The notes: generated by a model not told the origin, from the sequence alone. Shown: positions 25,054 through 35,324, numbered from the stretch's first letter. The stretch: DNA of 64,000 bases from Massilia sp. R2A-15 (GCF_030704305.1 NZ_CP131935.1:744001-808000); one strand, 5' to 3'. Translations and numbers: made by a program.

Positions 25054-27438
25054 CTAGTGCGACAGCCGCGTGTCCGCCGACACCATCTGCCGCAGGCCGT
25101 CGCGCGGCAGGGCGGGGCTGAAGTAGAAGCCCTGCATCTGGTCGCAGCCGTGATCGCGCAGGAAGGAGATTTGTTCGCGCGTTTCCACGCCCTCCGCGAT
25201 CACCTTCATCTGCAGGTTGTGGCCGAGGGCGATGATGGCGCGCGTGATGACCGCGTTGCCGTTCAGGCCGACGTCGCTGAGGAATGAGCGGTCGATCTTG
25301 ATGAAGTCGAGGGGAAATTTCTGCAGGTGGCTCAGGCTCGAATAGCCGGTGCCGAAATCGTCGATCGACAGCCGCACGCCCAGCGCCTTGAGCAGCGTGA
25401 GCGTCTCGACAGCTTCCTGCGGCTGGTCCATCAGCTGGCTTTCCGTCACCTCCAGTTCGAGCGATGCGGGATCGACTTGGTACTGCTCGAGCATCTTGCC
25501 CAGCCGGTCGACGAATTGGCGTTGGCGCAGCTGGCGCGCCGACAGGTTGACCGAAATGACGAAATCCTTCACGCCTTCGGCCTGCATCTGCTTGAGCGTT
25601 TCGCACACCTTGGTCAGGACCAGCTCGCCGAGCGGGACGATCAGGCCGGTTTCCTCGGCGACCGGGATGAAGCGGCCGGGCAGGATCACCCCCTTGTCGG
25701 GATGGCTCCAGCGCACCAGCGCTTCGGCGCCGACGATCTTGCCGGTGCGCAGGTCCACCTTGGGCTGGTAGCCGACCACCATTTCGTCGTCGTGGATGGC
25801 GCGCGAGAGGCTCGCCTCGAGCAGCAACTGCTCGTGCACCGCCTGGTTCAGGTCAGGGGAGTAGAACTGGCAGTTGTTCTTGCCCATGGTCTTGGCGTGG
25901 TACATGGCGGCGTCGGCCGCGCGCATGACCCGTTCGGCGCTGTCGCCGTCGCGCGGGAACAGGCTGACGCCGATGCTCACGCCCGGCACGATGTCGTTGC
26001 CGTCCACCACCACCGGCGCGCTGACATGGTGGCGGATGCGTTCGACCAGCTCGGCCACGCGCGCCGCGCTCGGCTCGTTGTTGATCACCAGCACGAACTC
26101 ATCGCCGCCGACGCGCGCCACGGTGTCGTCCTCGCGCACGCCCGCGCGCAGGCGCCCGGCGATTTCGCGCAGCACCTGGTCGCCGGCCTCGTGGCCGAAG
26201 GTGTCGTTGATGTACTTGAAGTTGTCGAGATCGAGGAAGGCCACCGCGCCCAGCGCGTGCTCGCGCACTGCGTCTTCGATGGCGAAGCGCAGCCGGTCCT
26301 GCAGCAAGGTCCGGTTGGCAAGTCCCGTCAGGGGATCGTGATGGGCCATGTGCTGCAGCCGCCGCTCGTAGTGCTTGGCCTCGGTGATGTCGTTGATGAC
26401 GCCGACAAAGTGCGTCACCTCGCCGTGGTTGTTGACCACCGGGTCGATGCGCAGGTCGTTCCAGAAGATGTCGCCGTTTTTCCTGGCGTTGCGCACGATC
26501 GCATGCACGCTCTCGTGGCGCTTGAGCGCCTCGTGGATGCGCTCGTGCTCGTGCACGTCGCAGCCTTCCACCCGCATGAAGCGCGGGTCGCGGCCCTTGA
26601 CTTCCTGCAGCGTGTAGCCGGTGGTCTGCTCGAACGCGGGATTGACGTACTCGATCGGGTACTCATGGTCCTTGCAGCAGGTAATCACGATTGCGTTGAC
26701 GCTGGAAAAGATGGCGCGCTCGCGCAGCAGCAGTCCCAGTTCGGCCTCCTTGCGCGCGGAAATATCGAGGCCGGTGCCGAACACGCAGGGAATCCCGCCC
26801 AGGCTGGTGAGCGCACAGTGGAACAGGAAAGCGGTGCGCTTGCCATGTTTGCCGATCAGTTCCGCCTCGTGGATCGACGTGCCATGATCGAACACGTCGA
26901 GGATGTCCTTGACGATCTTCTGCCGTTCCTTTGGGTCGAAGAACAGCTGTACATCGACCGTCGGCAGTTCCTCGCTCGACATTTCCAGCGCGGCCTCGAG
27001 CTGGTGGTTCCACAGCATCAGGTGGCCGCTCTGGTCGATCACGTAGAACACGCAGGGCAGGCCTTCGATGATGTCGGCAACCGGGAGATCCTGGATCAGC
27101 GCGTAGCGTGGCGGCACGATGCCGGCGCGCGGCGCGACGATGACGCTGTAGGAGTCGGGATTGTCAGGGGACAGCGACTGCGGCGCGATGGTCACGCGAA
27201 CCGGGATGCGCCGGCCGTCCATGCTGGTCAGGTGTCCGGTGGCCTCCGATTCCCCGGAGAGCGGCAGCGACGGCCCGTGGCCGCCAGCCTCGTCGAAGGC
27301 GATGACCCGGTCGAGCCGGCTTCCGCGGATGTCGGACGCGGCGTAGCCGGCCATCTTTTCGCAGGCCTTGTTCCAGCTCTGGATCGTGCCGGCCGCATCG
27401 ACAACGAAGACGGCGATCGGCAGCGGGGAGACGTCCAA
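25054..27438 (-). CDS. PAS-PAS-PAS-GGDEF-EAL cyclic-di-GMP signalling protein
   Basis: About 794 residues: three PAS-type sensor modules (opening PIAVFVVDAAGTIQSWNKAC; then YVIDQSGHLMLWN; then VITCCKDHEYPIEYVNPAFEQTTGYT with a PAC segment), GGDEF domain with intact VGGDEFVLV, and EAL domain with intact GAEALVRW, NLSARQL and DDFGTGYSSL. Both catalytic motifs are intact, so it may both make and break c-di-GMP. No membrane helix is seen, so it should be cytosolic. Start: TTG 27438 has AAGGAGG 5 bases upstream; the open frame to 27567 begins inside the sodB terminator. Confidence 0.9.
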   Translation of the reverse strand: MDVSPLPIAVFVVDAAGTIQSWNKACEKMAGYAASDIRGSRLDRVIAFDEAGGHGPSLPLSGESEATGHLTSMDGRRIPVRVTIAPQSLSPDNPDSYSVIVAPRAGIVPPRYALIQDLPVADIIEGLPCVFYVIDQSGHLMLWNHQLEAALEMSSEELPTVDVQLFFDPKERQKIVKDILDVFDHGTSIHEAELIGKHGKRTAFLFHCALTSLGGIPCVFGTGLDISARKEAELGLLLRERAIFSSVNAIVITCCKDHEYPIEYVNPAFEQTTGYTLQEVKGRDPRFMRVEGCDVHEHERIHEALKRHESVHAIVRNARKNGDIFWNDLRIDPVVNNHGEVTHFVGVINDITEAKHYERRLQHMAHHDPLTGLANRTLLQDRLRFAIEDAVREHALGAVAFLDLDNFKYINDTFGHEAGDQVLREIAGRLRAGVREDDTVARVGGDEFVLVINNEPSAARVAELVERIRHHVSAPVVVDGNDIVPGVSIGVSLFPRDGDSAERVMRAADAAMYHAKTMGKNNCQFYSPDLNQAVHEQLLLEASLSRAIHDDEMVVGYQPKVDLRTGKIVGAEALVRWSHPDKGVILPGRFIPVAEETGLIVPLGELVLTKVCETLKQMQAEGVKDFVISVNLSARQLRQRQFVDRLGKMLEQYQVDPASLELEVTESQLMDQPQEAVETLTLLKALGVRLSIDDFGTGYSSLSHLQKFPLDFIKIDRSFLSDVGLNGNAVITRAIIALGHNLQMKVIAEGVETREQISFLRDHGCDQMQGFYFSPALPRDGLRQMVSADTRLSH

Positions 27439-27550
27439 CTCGACCTCCTTGCACGCATGGAGTGAGAAAAGCGGCGCTGACGAGGCATGATAGCGCACCG
27501 CCGTAAACGTGGCGCAAGATTGGTGCCGGGTCGATCTAGTTGACGCTGAA

Positions 27551-27578
27551 AAACAAACGGCCCGCACGTGGCGGGCCG
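27551..27578 (-). terminator. Terminator of sodB
   Basis: Stem CGGCCCGC / GCGGGCCG (27558-27578) followed on the minus strand by TTTGTTTTT, 25 bases past the sodB stop. Confidence 0.85.
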
Positions 27579-27602
27579 CTCATCATGTCCGGAGGACGGG
27601 AA

Positions 27603-28181
27603 TCAGGCTGCGTTCTTGGCGCAAGCGTCCCAGTTGACCAGGTTCCAGAAGCCTTCGACGTACTTGGCGCGCGCGTTGCGGTAGTCGATGTAGTAGGCGT
27701 GCTCCCACACGTCGCAGGTCAGCAGCGGCTTGTCGCCGGTCGTCAGCGGGCAGCCGGCGTTAGAGGTGTTGACGATGTCCACCGAACCGTCGGCCTTTTG
27801 CACCAGCCAGGTCCAGCCCGAACCGAAGTTGCCCAGCGCCGACTTGGTGAACTCTTCCTTGAACTTGTCGAACGAGCCCCACTTGGCGTTGATCGCGTCA
27901 GCGACCTTGCCCGTTGGCGCGCCGCCGCCGGCCGGCTTCATGCCGTTCCAGTAGAAGGTGTGGTTCCATACCTGCGCCGCATTGTTGAAGATGCCGCCGG
28001 ACGATTTCTTGACGATCTCTTCCAGGGACATGTTCTCGAACTCGGTGCCCTTGATCAGGTTGTTCAGGTTGGTCACATAGGTCGCGTGGTGCTTGCCGTA
28101 GTGGTACTCGAGCGTTTCTTTGGAAATGGTCGGCGCCAGGGCGTCCATCGCGTACGGCAGGGGTGGCAGAGTATGTTCCAT
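27603..28181 (-). CDS. sodB: Iron superoxide dismutase
   Basis: 192 residues. Metal ligands in [11 protein letters not shown] (His), [10 protein letters not shown] (His), and [13 protein letters not shown] (Asp and His). The [14 protein letters not shown] and [29 protein letters not shown] signatures fit the Fe/cambialistic class. Dismutates superoxide in the cytosol. AAAGGAC about 7 bases upstream of ATG 28181. Downstream of xseA on the same strand with its own terminator. Confidence 0.95.
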   Translation of the reverse strand: MEHTLPPLPYAMDALAPTISKETLEYHYGKHHATYVTNLNNLIKGTEFENMSLEEIVKKSSGGIFNNAAQVWNHTFYWNGMKPAGGGAPTGKVADAINAKWGSFDKFKEEFTKSALGNFGSGWTWLVQKADGSVDIVNTSNAGCPLTTGDKPLLTCDVWEHAYYIDYRNARAKYVEGFWNLVNWDACAKNAA

Positions 28182-28277
28182 GTCTTGTCCTTTTGTTGAT
28201 TGGAAACGCGTTGATAATACTGAAACGACGCTTATTGTAAAACGGATGCCGCTTCGTTGCTGATTTGTTCTCGCCGG

Positions 28278-29639
28278 CTATTCGAGCAGTCCCTGCACGC
28301 TGGCCACGCCCACTTCGGCGCTGCCTTCGGCCAGGCGTACGGTGAGCTTGTCGTTGACCCTGATCGCATACGGCGAGCGCAACACCTTGCCGGCGCCGTC
28401 GCGCACGATGGCGTAGCCGCGCTCGAGCGTGCGCTGCGGATTGAGCAGCTCGAGCTGCGCCGCCAGCGCGCCCAGCGCATGGCGCCGCGCCCCGAGCTGG
28501 CTGGCGAAGCTGGCGCCCAGGTGGCGCTGCTGGGAGGCGATTTCGGCGCGCCAGCCGCGCACGTCGGGACGGTGGCGCGACCAGCGCGCGCGCAGCTGTT
28601 CCAGCGTAAAGCTGTGGCGGTTGACCGGCGCGCGCACCGCATGCGTCATCGCGGTGGACAGCGCCAGCAGCTGCAGGCGCTGGTGGCCGATCCGCGCCGA
28701 CGGGCTCTGCAGCCGGCGCGCCCAGTTGTCCAGGTTCAGGTTCGCTTCCGACAGGGTGCGCCGCATCGCGCGCTTGAGGTCGATGCAGTCGGCCGACAGC
28801 GAGGCCATCCAGTCGGCGCGCGGCGTGGCCGCCAGTTCGGCCGCCGCGGTGGGCGTCGCCGCTCGCACGTCGGCGGCGAAGTCGGCGATGGTGAAGTCGG
28901 TCTCGTGGCCCACGCCGGCGATCACCGGCATGCTGCAGGCGGCGATCGCGCGCGCGACGATTTCTTCGTTGAAGCTCCACAGGTCTTCGATCGAGCCGCC
29001 GCCGCGGCACACCAGCAGCACGTCCACCTCGGCGCGGCGCGAGGCGCTGTGGATCGCGTCGGCAATCCGCTCGGCCGCGCCCTGGCCCTGCACCGGGCTC
29101 GGGTAGAGCACGATGCGCACGTGGGGGGCGCGCCGTCGCAGCGCGCTGAGTATGTCGCGCAGCGCCGCCGCCTGCGGGCTGGTGACGATGCCCACACTGC
29201 GTGTAAACAGCGGAAGAGGGCGCTTGCGCTCCTCGTCGAACAAGCCTTGCGCGCCCAGCTTTTCCTTGAGCCGCAGGAAAGCCTCGAACAGGGCGCCCAC
29301 GCCGGCGCGCCGGATCGCTTCCACGTTGATCTGGTAGTCGCCGCGCGCGCCGTACAGCGTGACGAGCGCGCGCACCTCGACCTTGTCGCCCTCGCGCGGA
29401 ATGAAGCCGGCGTACTGGGCGCGGCCGCGGAACATCACCGCGCGCACCTGCGCCGCATCGTCCTTCAGCGTGAAATACCAGTGGCCGGAACTGGCGCGCG
29501 TGAAGTTCGAGATCTCGCCGCCGATCCAGGTCAGGGGGAAACTGCGCTCGAGCAGGCGCGCGACCTGCTGGTTCAGCGCGGTGACCGTCAGGACGGGTGG
29601 GGCGGCAACTGGGGCGTCAGGGTCGAAGAGGCTGTGCAT
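28278..29639 (-). CDS. xseA: Exodeoxyribonuclease VII large subunit
   Basis: 453 residues: N-terminal OB-fold ([28 protein letters not shown]...GHWYFTLKD), catalytic region with [30 protein letters not shown] and [15 protein letters not shown], then a long coiled-coil and a short C-terminal beta segment. With XseB it degrades single-stranded DNA into oligonucleotides; xseB is not in the window. ATG 29639 chosen over an upstream in-frame TTG at 29660. Its upstream side faces the DnaA-box array. Confidence 0.93.
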   Translation of the reverse strand: MHSLFDPDAPVAAPPVLTVTALNQQVARLLERSFPLTWIGGEISNFTRASSGHWYFTLKDDAAQVRAVMFRGRAQYAGFIPREGDKVEVRALVTLYGARGDYQINVEAIRRAGVGALFEAFLRLKEKLGAQGLFDEERKRPLPLFTRSVGIVTSPQAAALRDILSALRRRAPHVRIVLYPSPVQGQGAAERIADAIHSASRRAEVDVLLVCRGGGSIEDLWSFNEEIVARAIAACSMPVIAGVGHETDFTIADFAADVRAATPTAAAELAATPRADWMASLSADCIDLKRAMRRTLSEANLNLDNWARRLQSPSARIGHQRLQLLALSTAMTHAVRAPVNRHSFTLEQLRARWSRHRPDVRGWRAEIASQQRHLGASFASQLGARRHALGALAAQLELLNPQRTLERGYAIVRDGAGKVLRSPYAIRVNDKLTVRLAEGSAEVGVASVQGLLE

Positions 29640-29751
29640 GGGGCTGGAATCTGTCCACAAAAATTTCTGGCGGTCATGCTTATGTCACAAATTGTTCAAG
29701 ACTTCAAGCATTTCTTGTCAAGTGCCTGATTTTAAAAGGGAAAACGGCATG

Positions 29752-29849
29752 CCTCATTTTCTCGCAGGAATGAAAAAGCCTTACGGATCAAGGACTTTGG
29801 CCACACCCCGCGCACTTGCTCACAAAGTTGTCCACATTTTCTGTGGCAA
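29752..29849 (+). repeat. DnaA-box element, copy 1 (most diverged)
   Basis: CCTCATTTTCTCGCAGG start at 29752, ATCAA at 29787, box TTGTCCACA at 29828-29836, flanked by CACA (29821) and TGTGG (29842). Confidence 0.7.
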
Positions 29850-29889
29850 AGCGCGGCGCGCCGCTGTGGAAAACCAGCGTTTTTTGCTG

Positions 29890-29987
29890 CCTCTTTTTTA
29901 AGCGTCAAAAAATTTCTCAATGGAATCAACCACTTCGCATGGGGTTGAGCCCATTGCTCACAATCTTATCCACAAAAGGTGTGCAGA
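29890..29987 (+). repeat. DnaA-box element, copy 2
   Basis: CCTC start at 29890, ATCAA at 29925, box TTATCCACA at 29966-29974, followed by TGTGCAGAAAG. Confidence 0.8.
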
Positions 29988-30071
29988 AAGCCGTCGGGGA
30001 TTGAAATCGCTGAGCCGAACAGCATGACACAAACCGAAATTTCGTGGTTTTCTCCACAAAACGGCCGGGTG

Positions 30072-30170
30072 CCTTGTTTTTGCGCAAGGGAAAAATATGC
30101 ATATGAATCAAGGTGATGAGAGGCGGTGGAGGTCCTTGCGCACAATCTTATCCACAAAAATTGTGCAGAA
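30072..30170 (+). repeat. DnaA-box element, copy 3
   Basis: CCTTGTTTTTGCGCA at 30072, ATCAA at 30107, box TTATCCACA at 30148-30156, flanked by a perfect 7-bp inverted repeat GCACAAT / ATTGTGC. Confidence 0.85.
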
Positions 30171-30240
30171 CATCGCCGCAGGGGCAGGAAGCATGGCAAA
30201 CTCTTCTGATTGTCGGATTTTCCCCCAAAATTCCCCGCTG

Positions 30241-30340
30241 CCTCGTTTTTGCGCAGTGCAAAATTTTCCTTACGAATCAACGAACTTTCCTACAGTTAAG
30301 GTTCTTGCGCACATTCTTATCCACAAAAAATGTGCAGAAC
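30241..30340 (+). repeat. DnaA-box element, copy 4
   Basis: CCTCGTTTTTGCGCA at 30241, ATCAA at 30276, box TTATCCACA at 30317-30325, flanked by a perfect 7-bp inverted repeat GCACATT / AATGTGC. Confidence 0.85.
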
Positions 30341-30479
30341 GACTGGACGGCCATTCCTTCGTCCAAACTGAACGAAAACTCTCGTCCGTGGATAACTTCC
30401 GGGCGTTTGGCGGCTAGGATCCCGCCTCGGCCGCAAAAAATTGGCCGAAACGCCTTTTCGACGTTCATTTCATGCTCTG

Positions 30480-30579
30480 CCGTTTTTTCTCGCAGTAGGA
30501 ATTTTCCTATATAAATCAAGGAGCTTTCCTAGTGTCAAAGTTCTTGCGCACAATCTTATCCACAAAAAATGTGCAGAAA
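30480..30579 (+). repeat. DnaA-box element, copy 5
   Basis: Start at 30480 (CCGTTTTTTCTCGCAG), ATCAA at 30515, box TTATCCACA at 30556-30564, arms GCACA / TGTGC. Confidence 0.85.
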
Positions 30580-30712
30580 GGTGGACAAGTGCGCCGACCG
30601 AACGATCTCACCTCAATCGCCCCGAATCGCCTGATGTTCCGACCCGTTCCGGGCGTCCAACGGAGCAAAACATCCCGTCTTAGGGGCATTTTGACGATGA
30701 TTTCTCACGCTG

Positions 30713-30812
30713 CCTGATTTTTGCGCATGGGTAATTTATTCTTTAAAATCAACGGTCTTTCCTAGAGTCAAATTCCTTGCGCACAATGTTGTCCACAGAA
30801 GATGTGCAGAAC
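30713..30812 (+). repeat. DnaA-box element, copy 6
   Basis: CCTGATTTTTGCGCA at 30713, ATCAA at 30748, box TTGTCCACA at 30789-30797, arms GCACA / TGTGC. Confidence 0.85.
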
Positions 30813-30849
30813 TGTGCAACATCTGAGTGTTTCCACAGATCAATGCAAT

Positions 30850-30983
30850 GGGGTCAGGTCCGCAGGACCAGACCCCGATGCTGCCGGCGCCGCGTCACGA
30901 AGTCCGGGGTCTGGTCCTGCGGACCTGACCCCATTTTGCATCGAGCCCCTCAGGCCGGGGTCTGGTCCTGCGGACCTGACCCC
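30850..30983. repeat. Cluster of three palindromic repeats within the DnaA-box array
   Basis: Copies at 30850-30876, 30906-30932 and 30957-30983; the first is opposite to the other two. They enlarge the spacer between element copies 6 and 7. Confidence 0.9.
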
Positions 30984-31122
30984 ATCTTTATCAACAGCGC
31001 TACAGCTGCCCACCGTTTTCACTGGCCCGGCACGGAAACGACGGACAAAGCATCGGTGCCGGACGAGAAAGGGGCGCTAAAAGTTGGCCCTGGGACGTTT
31101 TTCTTCAACAATCCTCCACCTG

Positions 31123-31222
31123 CCTCGTTTTTGCGCAGCAAGATTTTTCCCTTAAGAATCAACGCTCTTTCCCATAGTCAAATTCCTTGCGCACAATCTT
31201 ATCCACAGAAGATGTGCAGAAC
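31123..31222 (+). repeat. DnaA-box element, copy 7 (next to exbB)
   Basis: CCTCGTTTTTGCGCA at 31123, ATCAA at 31158, box TTATCCACA at 31199-31207, arms GCACA / TGTGC. Its box lies about 95 bases before the exbB start. Confidence 0.85.
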
Positions 31223-31228
31223 TATACT
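31199..31228 (+). promoter_or_regulatory. Candidate exbB promoter overlapping a DnaA box
   Basis: TATACT at 31223-31228 is a good -10. The position 17-18 bases upstream where a -35 would be is occupied by the DnaA box, not by a TTGACA-like hexamer. DnaA could therefore activate or repress here. Inferred from spacing only. Confidence 0.4.
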
Positions 31229-31302
31229 TGCCGTTCAGCTGGCAACAAGTTACATTGCCGCATTCACCAGTTTGTCGTTCCACCTTATTCTCAGGAGTTC
31301 CT

Positions 31303-31908
31303 TTGCTCGCCATTCTTCAAGCTGCAGGCTGGCCAATCTGGCTGTTGCTGATTGCCTCCGTCGTCGCCCTGGCCCTGATTTTCGAGCGCCTGATTTACCT
31401 GCGCCGCGCCAAGATCCTGCCGAAGCAGCTGCTCGCCGAGGTCATCCGCGTGTATCACAACGGCCAGATCACGCCCGACATCATCGACAAGCTCGAGCAC
31501 AGCTCGCCGCTGGGCGCCGTGCTGGCCGCCGCGCTGCGCAACATCGACGCCCCGCGCGACGTGATGAAGGAATCGATCGAGGAGGCCGGCCGCGGCGTGG
31601 CCCACGTGCTCGAGCGCTTCCTGACCACCCTCGGCACCATCGCCTCGCTGGCGCCGCTGATGGGCCTGTTCGGCACCGTGGTCGGCATGATCGAAATTTT
31701 TGGCGCGCAAAATTCTTCCGGCACCAACCCGGCCCAGCTCGCGCACGGCATTTCTGTGGCGCTGTATAACACCGGCTTCGGTCTGGCCATCGCGATGCCG
31801 GCCCTGGTGTTCTACCGTCACTTCCGCGCGCTGGTCGATTCCTTCATCATCGACATGGAACTGCAGGCGGTGAAATTCGTCGACGTCGTCCACGGTGCCC
31901 GCAAATGA
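31303..31908 (+). CDS. exbB: ExbB/TolQ-family proton-channel protein
   Basis: 201 residues with three membrane segments: near the N terminus (GWPIWLLLIASVVALALIF), and a pair around LGTIASLAPLMGLFGTVVGMIEIF and ISVALYNTGFGLAIAMPALVFY, the MotA/TolQ/ExbB signature. With ExbD it powers TonB. Start is TTG 31303, with CAGGAG 5-7 bases upstream; the in-frame extension to 31228 has no site. ATGA overlap with exbD. First gene of the run to kdsB. Confidence 0.92.
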   Translation: MLAILQAAGWPIWLLLIASVVALALIFERLIYLRRAKILPKQLLAEVIRVYHNGQITPDIIDKLEHSSPLGAVLAAALRNIDAPRDVMKESIEEAGRGVAHVLERFLTTLGTIASLAPLMGLFGTVVGMIEIFGAQNSSGTNPAQLAHGISVALYNTGFGLAIAMPALVFYRHFRALVDSFIIDMELQAVKFVDVVHGARK

Positions 31909-32351
31909 TCGATTTCCGGCGCGGCCGCAAACGCGAGGATCCGGAAATTAACCTGATCCCGTTCATCGACGTGCTGCTGGTGGTGCTGATCTTCCTGATG
32001 GTCACCACCACCTACAGCAAGTTCACCGAACTGCAGATCACGCTGCCGACCGCCGACGCCGAGAAGGCGCTCGACCGGCCGTTTGAAATCAACGTGACCG
32101 TCGACGCCAAGGGCAACTACACGGTCAACAACCAGCCGGTGTCGTTCCACACGGTGGCCGGCCTGGCCGACGACCTGAAGGCCGCCGCGAAAGCCGGTGC
32201 GCCGAACGCGACCGCGGCCAACAGCCCGGTGGTGATCGTCAACGCCGACCAGTTCGCGATGCACCAAATGGTCATCAACGTGCTCGAGGCGGCGCGCATC
32301 GCCGGCTACGACAAGCTGACCTTCGCGGCCCAGACCGCCGGCAAGAAGTAA
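31905..32351 (+). CDS. exbD: ExbD/TolR-family protein
   Basis: 148 residues: short cytoplasmic N terminus, one membrane helix with the proton-path Asp (INLIPFIDVLLVVLIFLMVTTTY), and a periplasmic domain. Works with ExbB to couple the proton gradient to TonB; the btuB receptor in this window is one possible client. ATG 31905 overlaps the exbB stop. Confidence 0.93.
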   Translation: MIDFRRGRKREDPEINLIPFIDVLLVVLIFLMVTTTYSKFTELQITLPTADAEKALDRPFEINVTVDAKGNYTVNNQPVSFHTVAGLADDLKAAAKAGAPNATAANSPVVIVNADQFAMHQMVINVLEAARIAGYDKLTFAAQTAGKK

Positions 32352-32386
32352 GGCCACGCGGGCGAACCGGTTTCGCCCGCCCGCGC

Positions 32387-33412
32387 ATGTCCGCATCCAA
32401 TCCTTCCCTCGAAGCCATCCTCACCCGCGCCTGGCTGCGCCGCGGCCCGCTGGCCTGCGCGCTGTGGCCGCTGTCGCTGGTCTTTCGCGCGCTCTCGGGC
32501 CTGCGCGTGCTGCTGTTTCGCGCCGGCGTCCTCAAGTCGCACAGGCTGCCCGTGCCGGTGGTCGTGGTCGGCAACATCTTCATCGGCGGCACCGGCAAGA
32601 CGCCGCTGACGATCTGGCTGGCCGAGGTCCTGCGCGCGGCCGGCTTCACGCCCGGGATCATCTCGCGCGGCCACGGGGGCGACGGCAGCGTGCCGCGCGA
32701 AGTCACGCTCGATGCGCTGGCCGGCGAGGTCGGCGACGAACCCTTGCTGATCGCGCGCCGCAGCGGCTGCCCGGTGATGGTTGGGCGCGACCGGCCGCAG
32801 GCGGGCAGGGCGCTGCTGGCGGCGCACCCGAACGTGAACGTCATCATCAGCGACGACGGCCTGCAGCATTACGCCTTGCATCGCGACGTGGAAATCGTGC
32901 TGTTCGACGGCCGCGGCGCCGGCAACGGCTGGCTGCTGCCGGCCGGTCCGCTGCGCGAGCCGGTGTCGCGCCGGCGCGACTTCACCGTGGTCAACGCGCC
33001 GCAGATGCCAGGCAACGTCGGCGGCCGGCCGTTTCGCATGCAGCTGGCCGGCAGGTTCGCCGAGCGCCTGGCGCAGCCGGCCGAACGCGTCGCGCTGACC
33101 GCGCTGGCCGGCAGGCGCATTGTCGCCGCGGCCGGCATCGGGAACCCGGGCCGCTTCTTCGCGATGCTGCGCGCCGAAGGCCTGGACTTCGCCGAGCTGC
33201 CGCTGCCGGACCACCACGACTTCCTCGACCAGCGGTTCGCGCGGGTCGACGCCGACATCATCCTGATCACCGAGAAGGATGCAGTAAAATGTAGGCAAAT
33301 TGAAAATCTCAGCAACGACCCGAGACTGTGGGTCGTTCCGGTGACGGCGCAATTAGACGCCGCGCTGGCCGAACAAATTGTGGAGAAATGTCGTGGATGC
33401 TCGACTGCTTGA
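32387..33412 (+). CDS. lpxK: Tetraacyldisaccharide 4'-kinase (lipid A)
   Basis: 341 residues. Walker A in [21 protein letters not shown], then RGHGG and DDGLQHYAL motifs of LpxK. Adds the 4'-phosphate to lipid A precursor on the inner-membrane cytoplasmic face; an N-terminal hydrophobic helix is present. Starts 35 bases after exbD; its end overlaps the Trm112-like gene. Confidence 0.94.
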   Translation: MSASNPSLEAILTRAWLRRGPLACALWPLSLVFRALSGLRVLLFRAGVLKSHRLPVPVVVVGNIFIGGTGKTPLTIWLAEVLRAAGFTPGIISRGHGGDGSVPREVTLDALAGEVGDEPLLIARRSGCPVMVGRDRPQAGRALLAAHPNVNVIISDDGLQHYALHRDVEIVLFDGRGAGNGWLLPAGPLREPVSRRRDFTVVNAPQMPGNVGGRPFRMQLAGRFAERLAQPAERVALTALAGRRIVAAAGIGNPGRFFAMLRAEGLDFAELPLPDHHDFLDQRFARVDADIILITEKDAVKCRQIENLSNDPRLWVVPVTAQLDAALAEQIVEKCRGCSTA

Positions 33413-33563
33413 TATCCTGGTCTGCCCGCTGTGCAAGGGACCGCTCGAATATGACAAAAAGGCGCAGGAACTGATCTGCAAGGGTGACCGCCTGGCCTAC
33501 CCGATCCGCGACGGCATTCCGATCATGTGGGCCGACGAGGCGCGCAAGGTCGAACCGGCGTGA
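33393..33563 (+). CDS. Trm112-family small zinc-type protein (YcaR-like)
   Basis: 56 residues: [44 protein letters not shown], the Trm112 fold. One CxxC pair (CPLC) and a later single Cys are seen rather than four cysteines. In eukaryotes Trm112 activates methyltransferases; bacterial copies almost always sit between lpxK and kdsB, as here. Start GTG 33393 with GGAGAA 5-10 bases upstream, inside the lpxK 3' end. Its stop overlaps the kdsB start (GTGA). Confidence 0.9.
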   Translation: MDARLLDILVCPLCKGPLEYDKKAQELICKGDRLAYPIRDGIPIMWADEARKVEPA

Positions 33564-34327
33564 CGTCGCCCGGCGTGAAGTTTACCGTCATCATCCCGGC
33601 GCGCCTGGCCTCGACCCGGCTGCCGAACAAGCCGCTCGCCGACCTGGGCGGCAAGCCGATGGTGGTGCGCGTGGCCGAACGGGCCGCCGAATCGGGCGCG
33701 TCGCGCATCATCGTCGCCACCGACCACGCCGACATCGCAGCCGCCTGCGCGGCGCATGGCGTCGAAGTGTGCATGACGCGCGCCGACCATCCGTCCGGCA
33801 CCGACCGCATCGCCGAGGTGGCGCGGGCGCTGAACCTGGCGCCGGACGAAGTGGTGGTCAACCTGCAGGGCGACGAGCCGCTGATCGATCCTTCGCTGCT
33901 GACCGCCTGCGCCAGCCGCATCTCGGCCGACGTGCCGATGGCCACGTGCGCCCATCCGATCGGCGAGGCCGCCGACGTATTCAACCCCAACGTGGTGAAG
34001 GTGGTGCTGGACAAGGCCGGCCGCGCGCTGTACTTCTCCCGCGCGGCCATCCCGTGGCACCGCGACGGCTTCGCGCAGTCGCAGCAGGCGCTCCCAAGCG
34101 GCTACGCGCCGCTGCGCCACATCGGCCTGTATGCCTACAGCAACGCCTTCCTGCAACTGTATCCCGGGCTCGATCCGGCTCCGCTGGAAGCGGTCGAAGC
34201 GCTCGAGCAGTTGCGCGTCCTGTGGCACGGCTATCCGATCGCCGTGCACATCACCGATGCCGCGCCGGCCGCCGGGGTCGATACCCCGGACGACCTGGAA
34301 CGCGTGCGCCGCCATTACCCCGGCTGA
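33560..34327 (+). CDS. kdsB: 3-deoxy-manno-octulosonate cytidylyltransferase
   Basis: 255 residues. [31 protein letters not shown] is the nucleotide-binding start of Kds[21 protein letters not shown] and FSRAAIPW follow. Activates Kdo as CMP-Kdo for the LPS inner core, the step linking to lpxK. GTG 33560 overlaps the upstream stop. Confidence 0.95.
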   Translation: MTSPGVKFTVIIPARLASTRLPNKPLADLGGKPMVVRVAERAAESGASRIIVATDHADIAAACAAHGVEVCMTRADHPSGTDRIAEVARALNLAPDEVVVNLQGDEPLIDPSLLTACASRISADVPMATCAHPIGEAADVFNPNVVKVVLDKAGRALYFSRAAIPWHRDGFAQSQQALPSGYAPLRHIGLYAYSNAFLQLYPGLDPAPLEAVEALEQLRVLWHGYPIAVHITDAAPAAGVDTPDDLERVRRHYPG

Positions 34328-34466
34328 CCACAGCCAACAAAAATAAATAACCGGCAATTTTGATATTGGCGTTGACGATGACTTTTGTGGTAAGTTTCGT
34401 TCCAAGGTAGTCAGATATGCATCAACGCTTCGGTGCCACCAAAAAATTATTCAACATCTGTTTTAG

Positions 34467-35132
<666 letters not shown>

Positions 35133-35145
35133 AGCCAACAAAACC

Positions 35146-35172
35146 AGCGGACTTCGTGTCCGCTATTTTTTT
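35146..35172 (+). terminator. Terminator of adk
   Basis: Stem AGCGGAC / GTCCGCT around a TTCGT loop, followed by ATTTTTTT, 14 bases after the adk stop. Confidence 0.9.
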
Positions 35173-35324
35173 GGCCGCTGCAGATGGATTGGCCAGGGTT
35201 TGCCGCCCTCGCACCAGGTTTTGGATTCAAGGTTTAGCAGTACGCAGTAAGGTTGGCCGCTCTTTCCGGGCGGGCTGTCGAAGTGTGTTTTTGTGTTACT
35301 TGATAAGAAAACTAAGGGGACGAA

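Larger units (their letters stand above)
29640..31302. other. 1.66-kb non-coding region with a seven-copy DnaA-box element array
   Basis: No frame here has coding character. The region holds seven copies of a ~105-bp element, each with a TTRTCCACA box, separated by unrelated spacers of about 35-310 bases. Measured from a CCT start, each copy has ATCAA at exactly +35 and the box at exactly +76. Additional DnaA-like boxes outside the elements include TTTTCCACA (minus strand, near 29873) and TTATCCACG (minus strand, near 30388). Three 27-bp palindromes lie between the last two copies. Confidence 0.85.

Noticed and set aside
29752..31222. CRISPR array or integron attC array
   Set aside because: Elements are about 105 bp, spacers vary from about 35 to 310 bases, there is no cas gene or integrase, and spacers carry no cassette genes; the constant DnaA box fits neither.
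29640..31302. Chromosomal origin oriC
   Set aside because: DnaA boxes are present, but no dnaA, dnaN, gidA/mnmG or parAB is nearby and no clear AT-rich 13-mer unwinding tract was seen; a titration-type locus is more likely. GC skew of the whole chromosome would decide.
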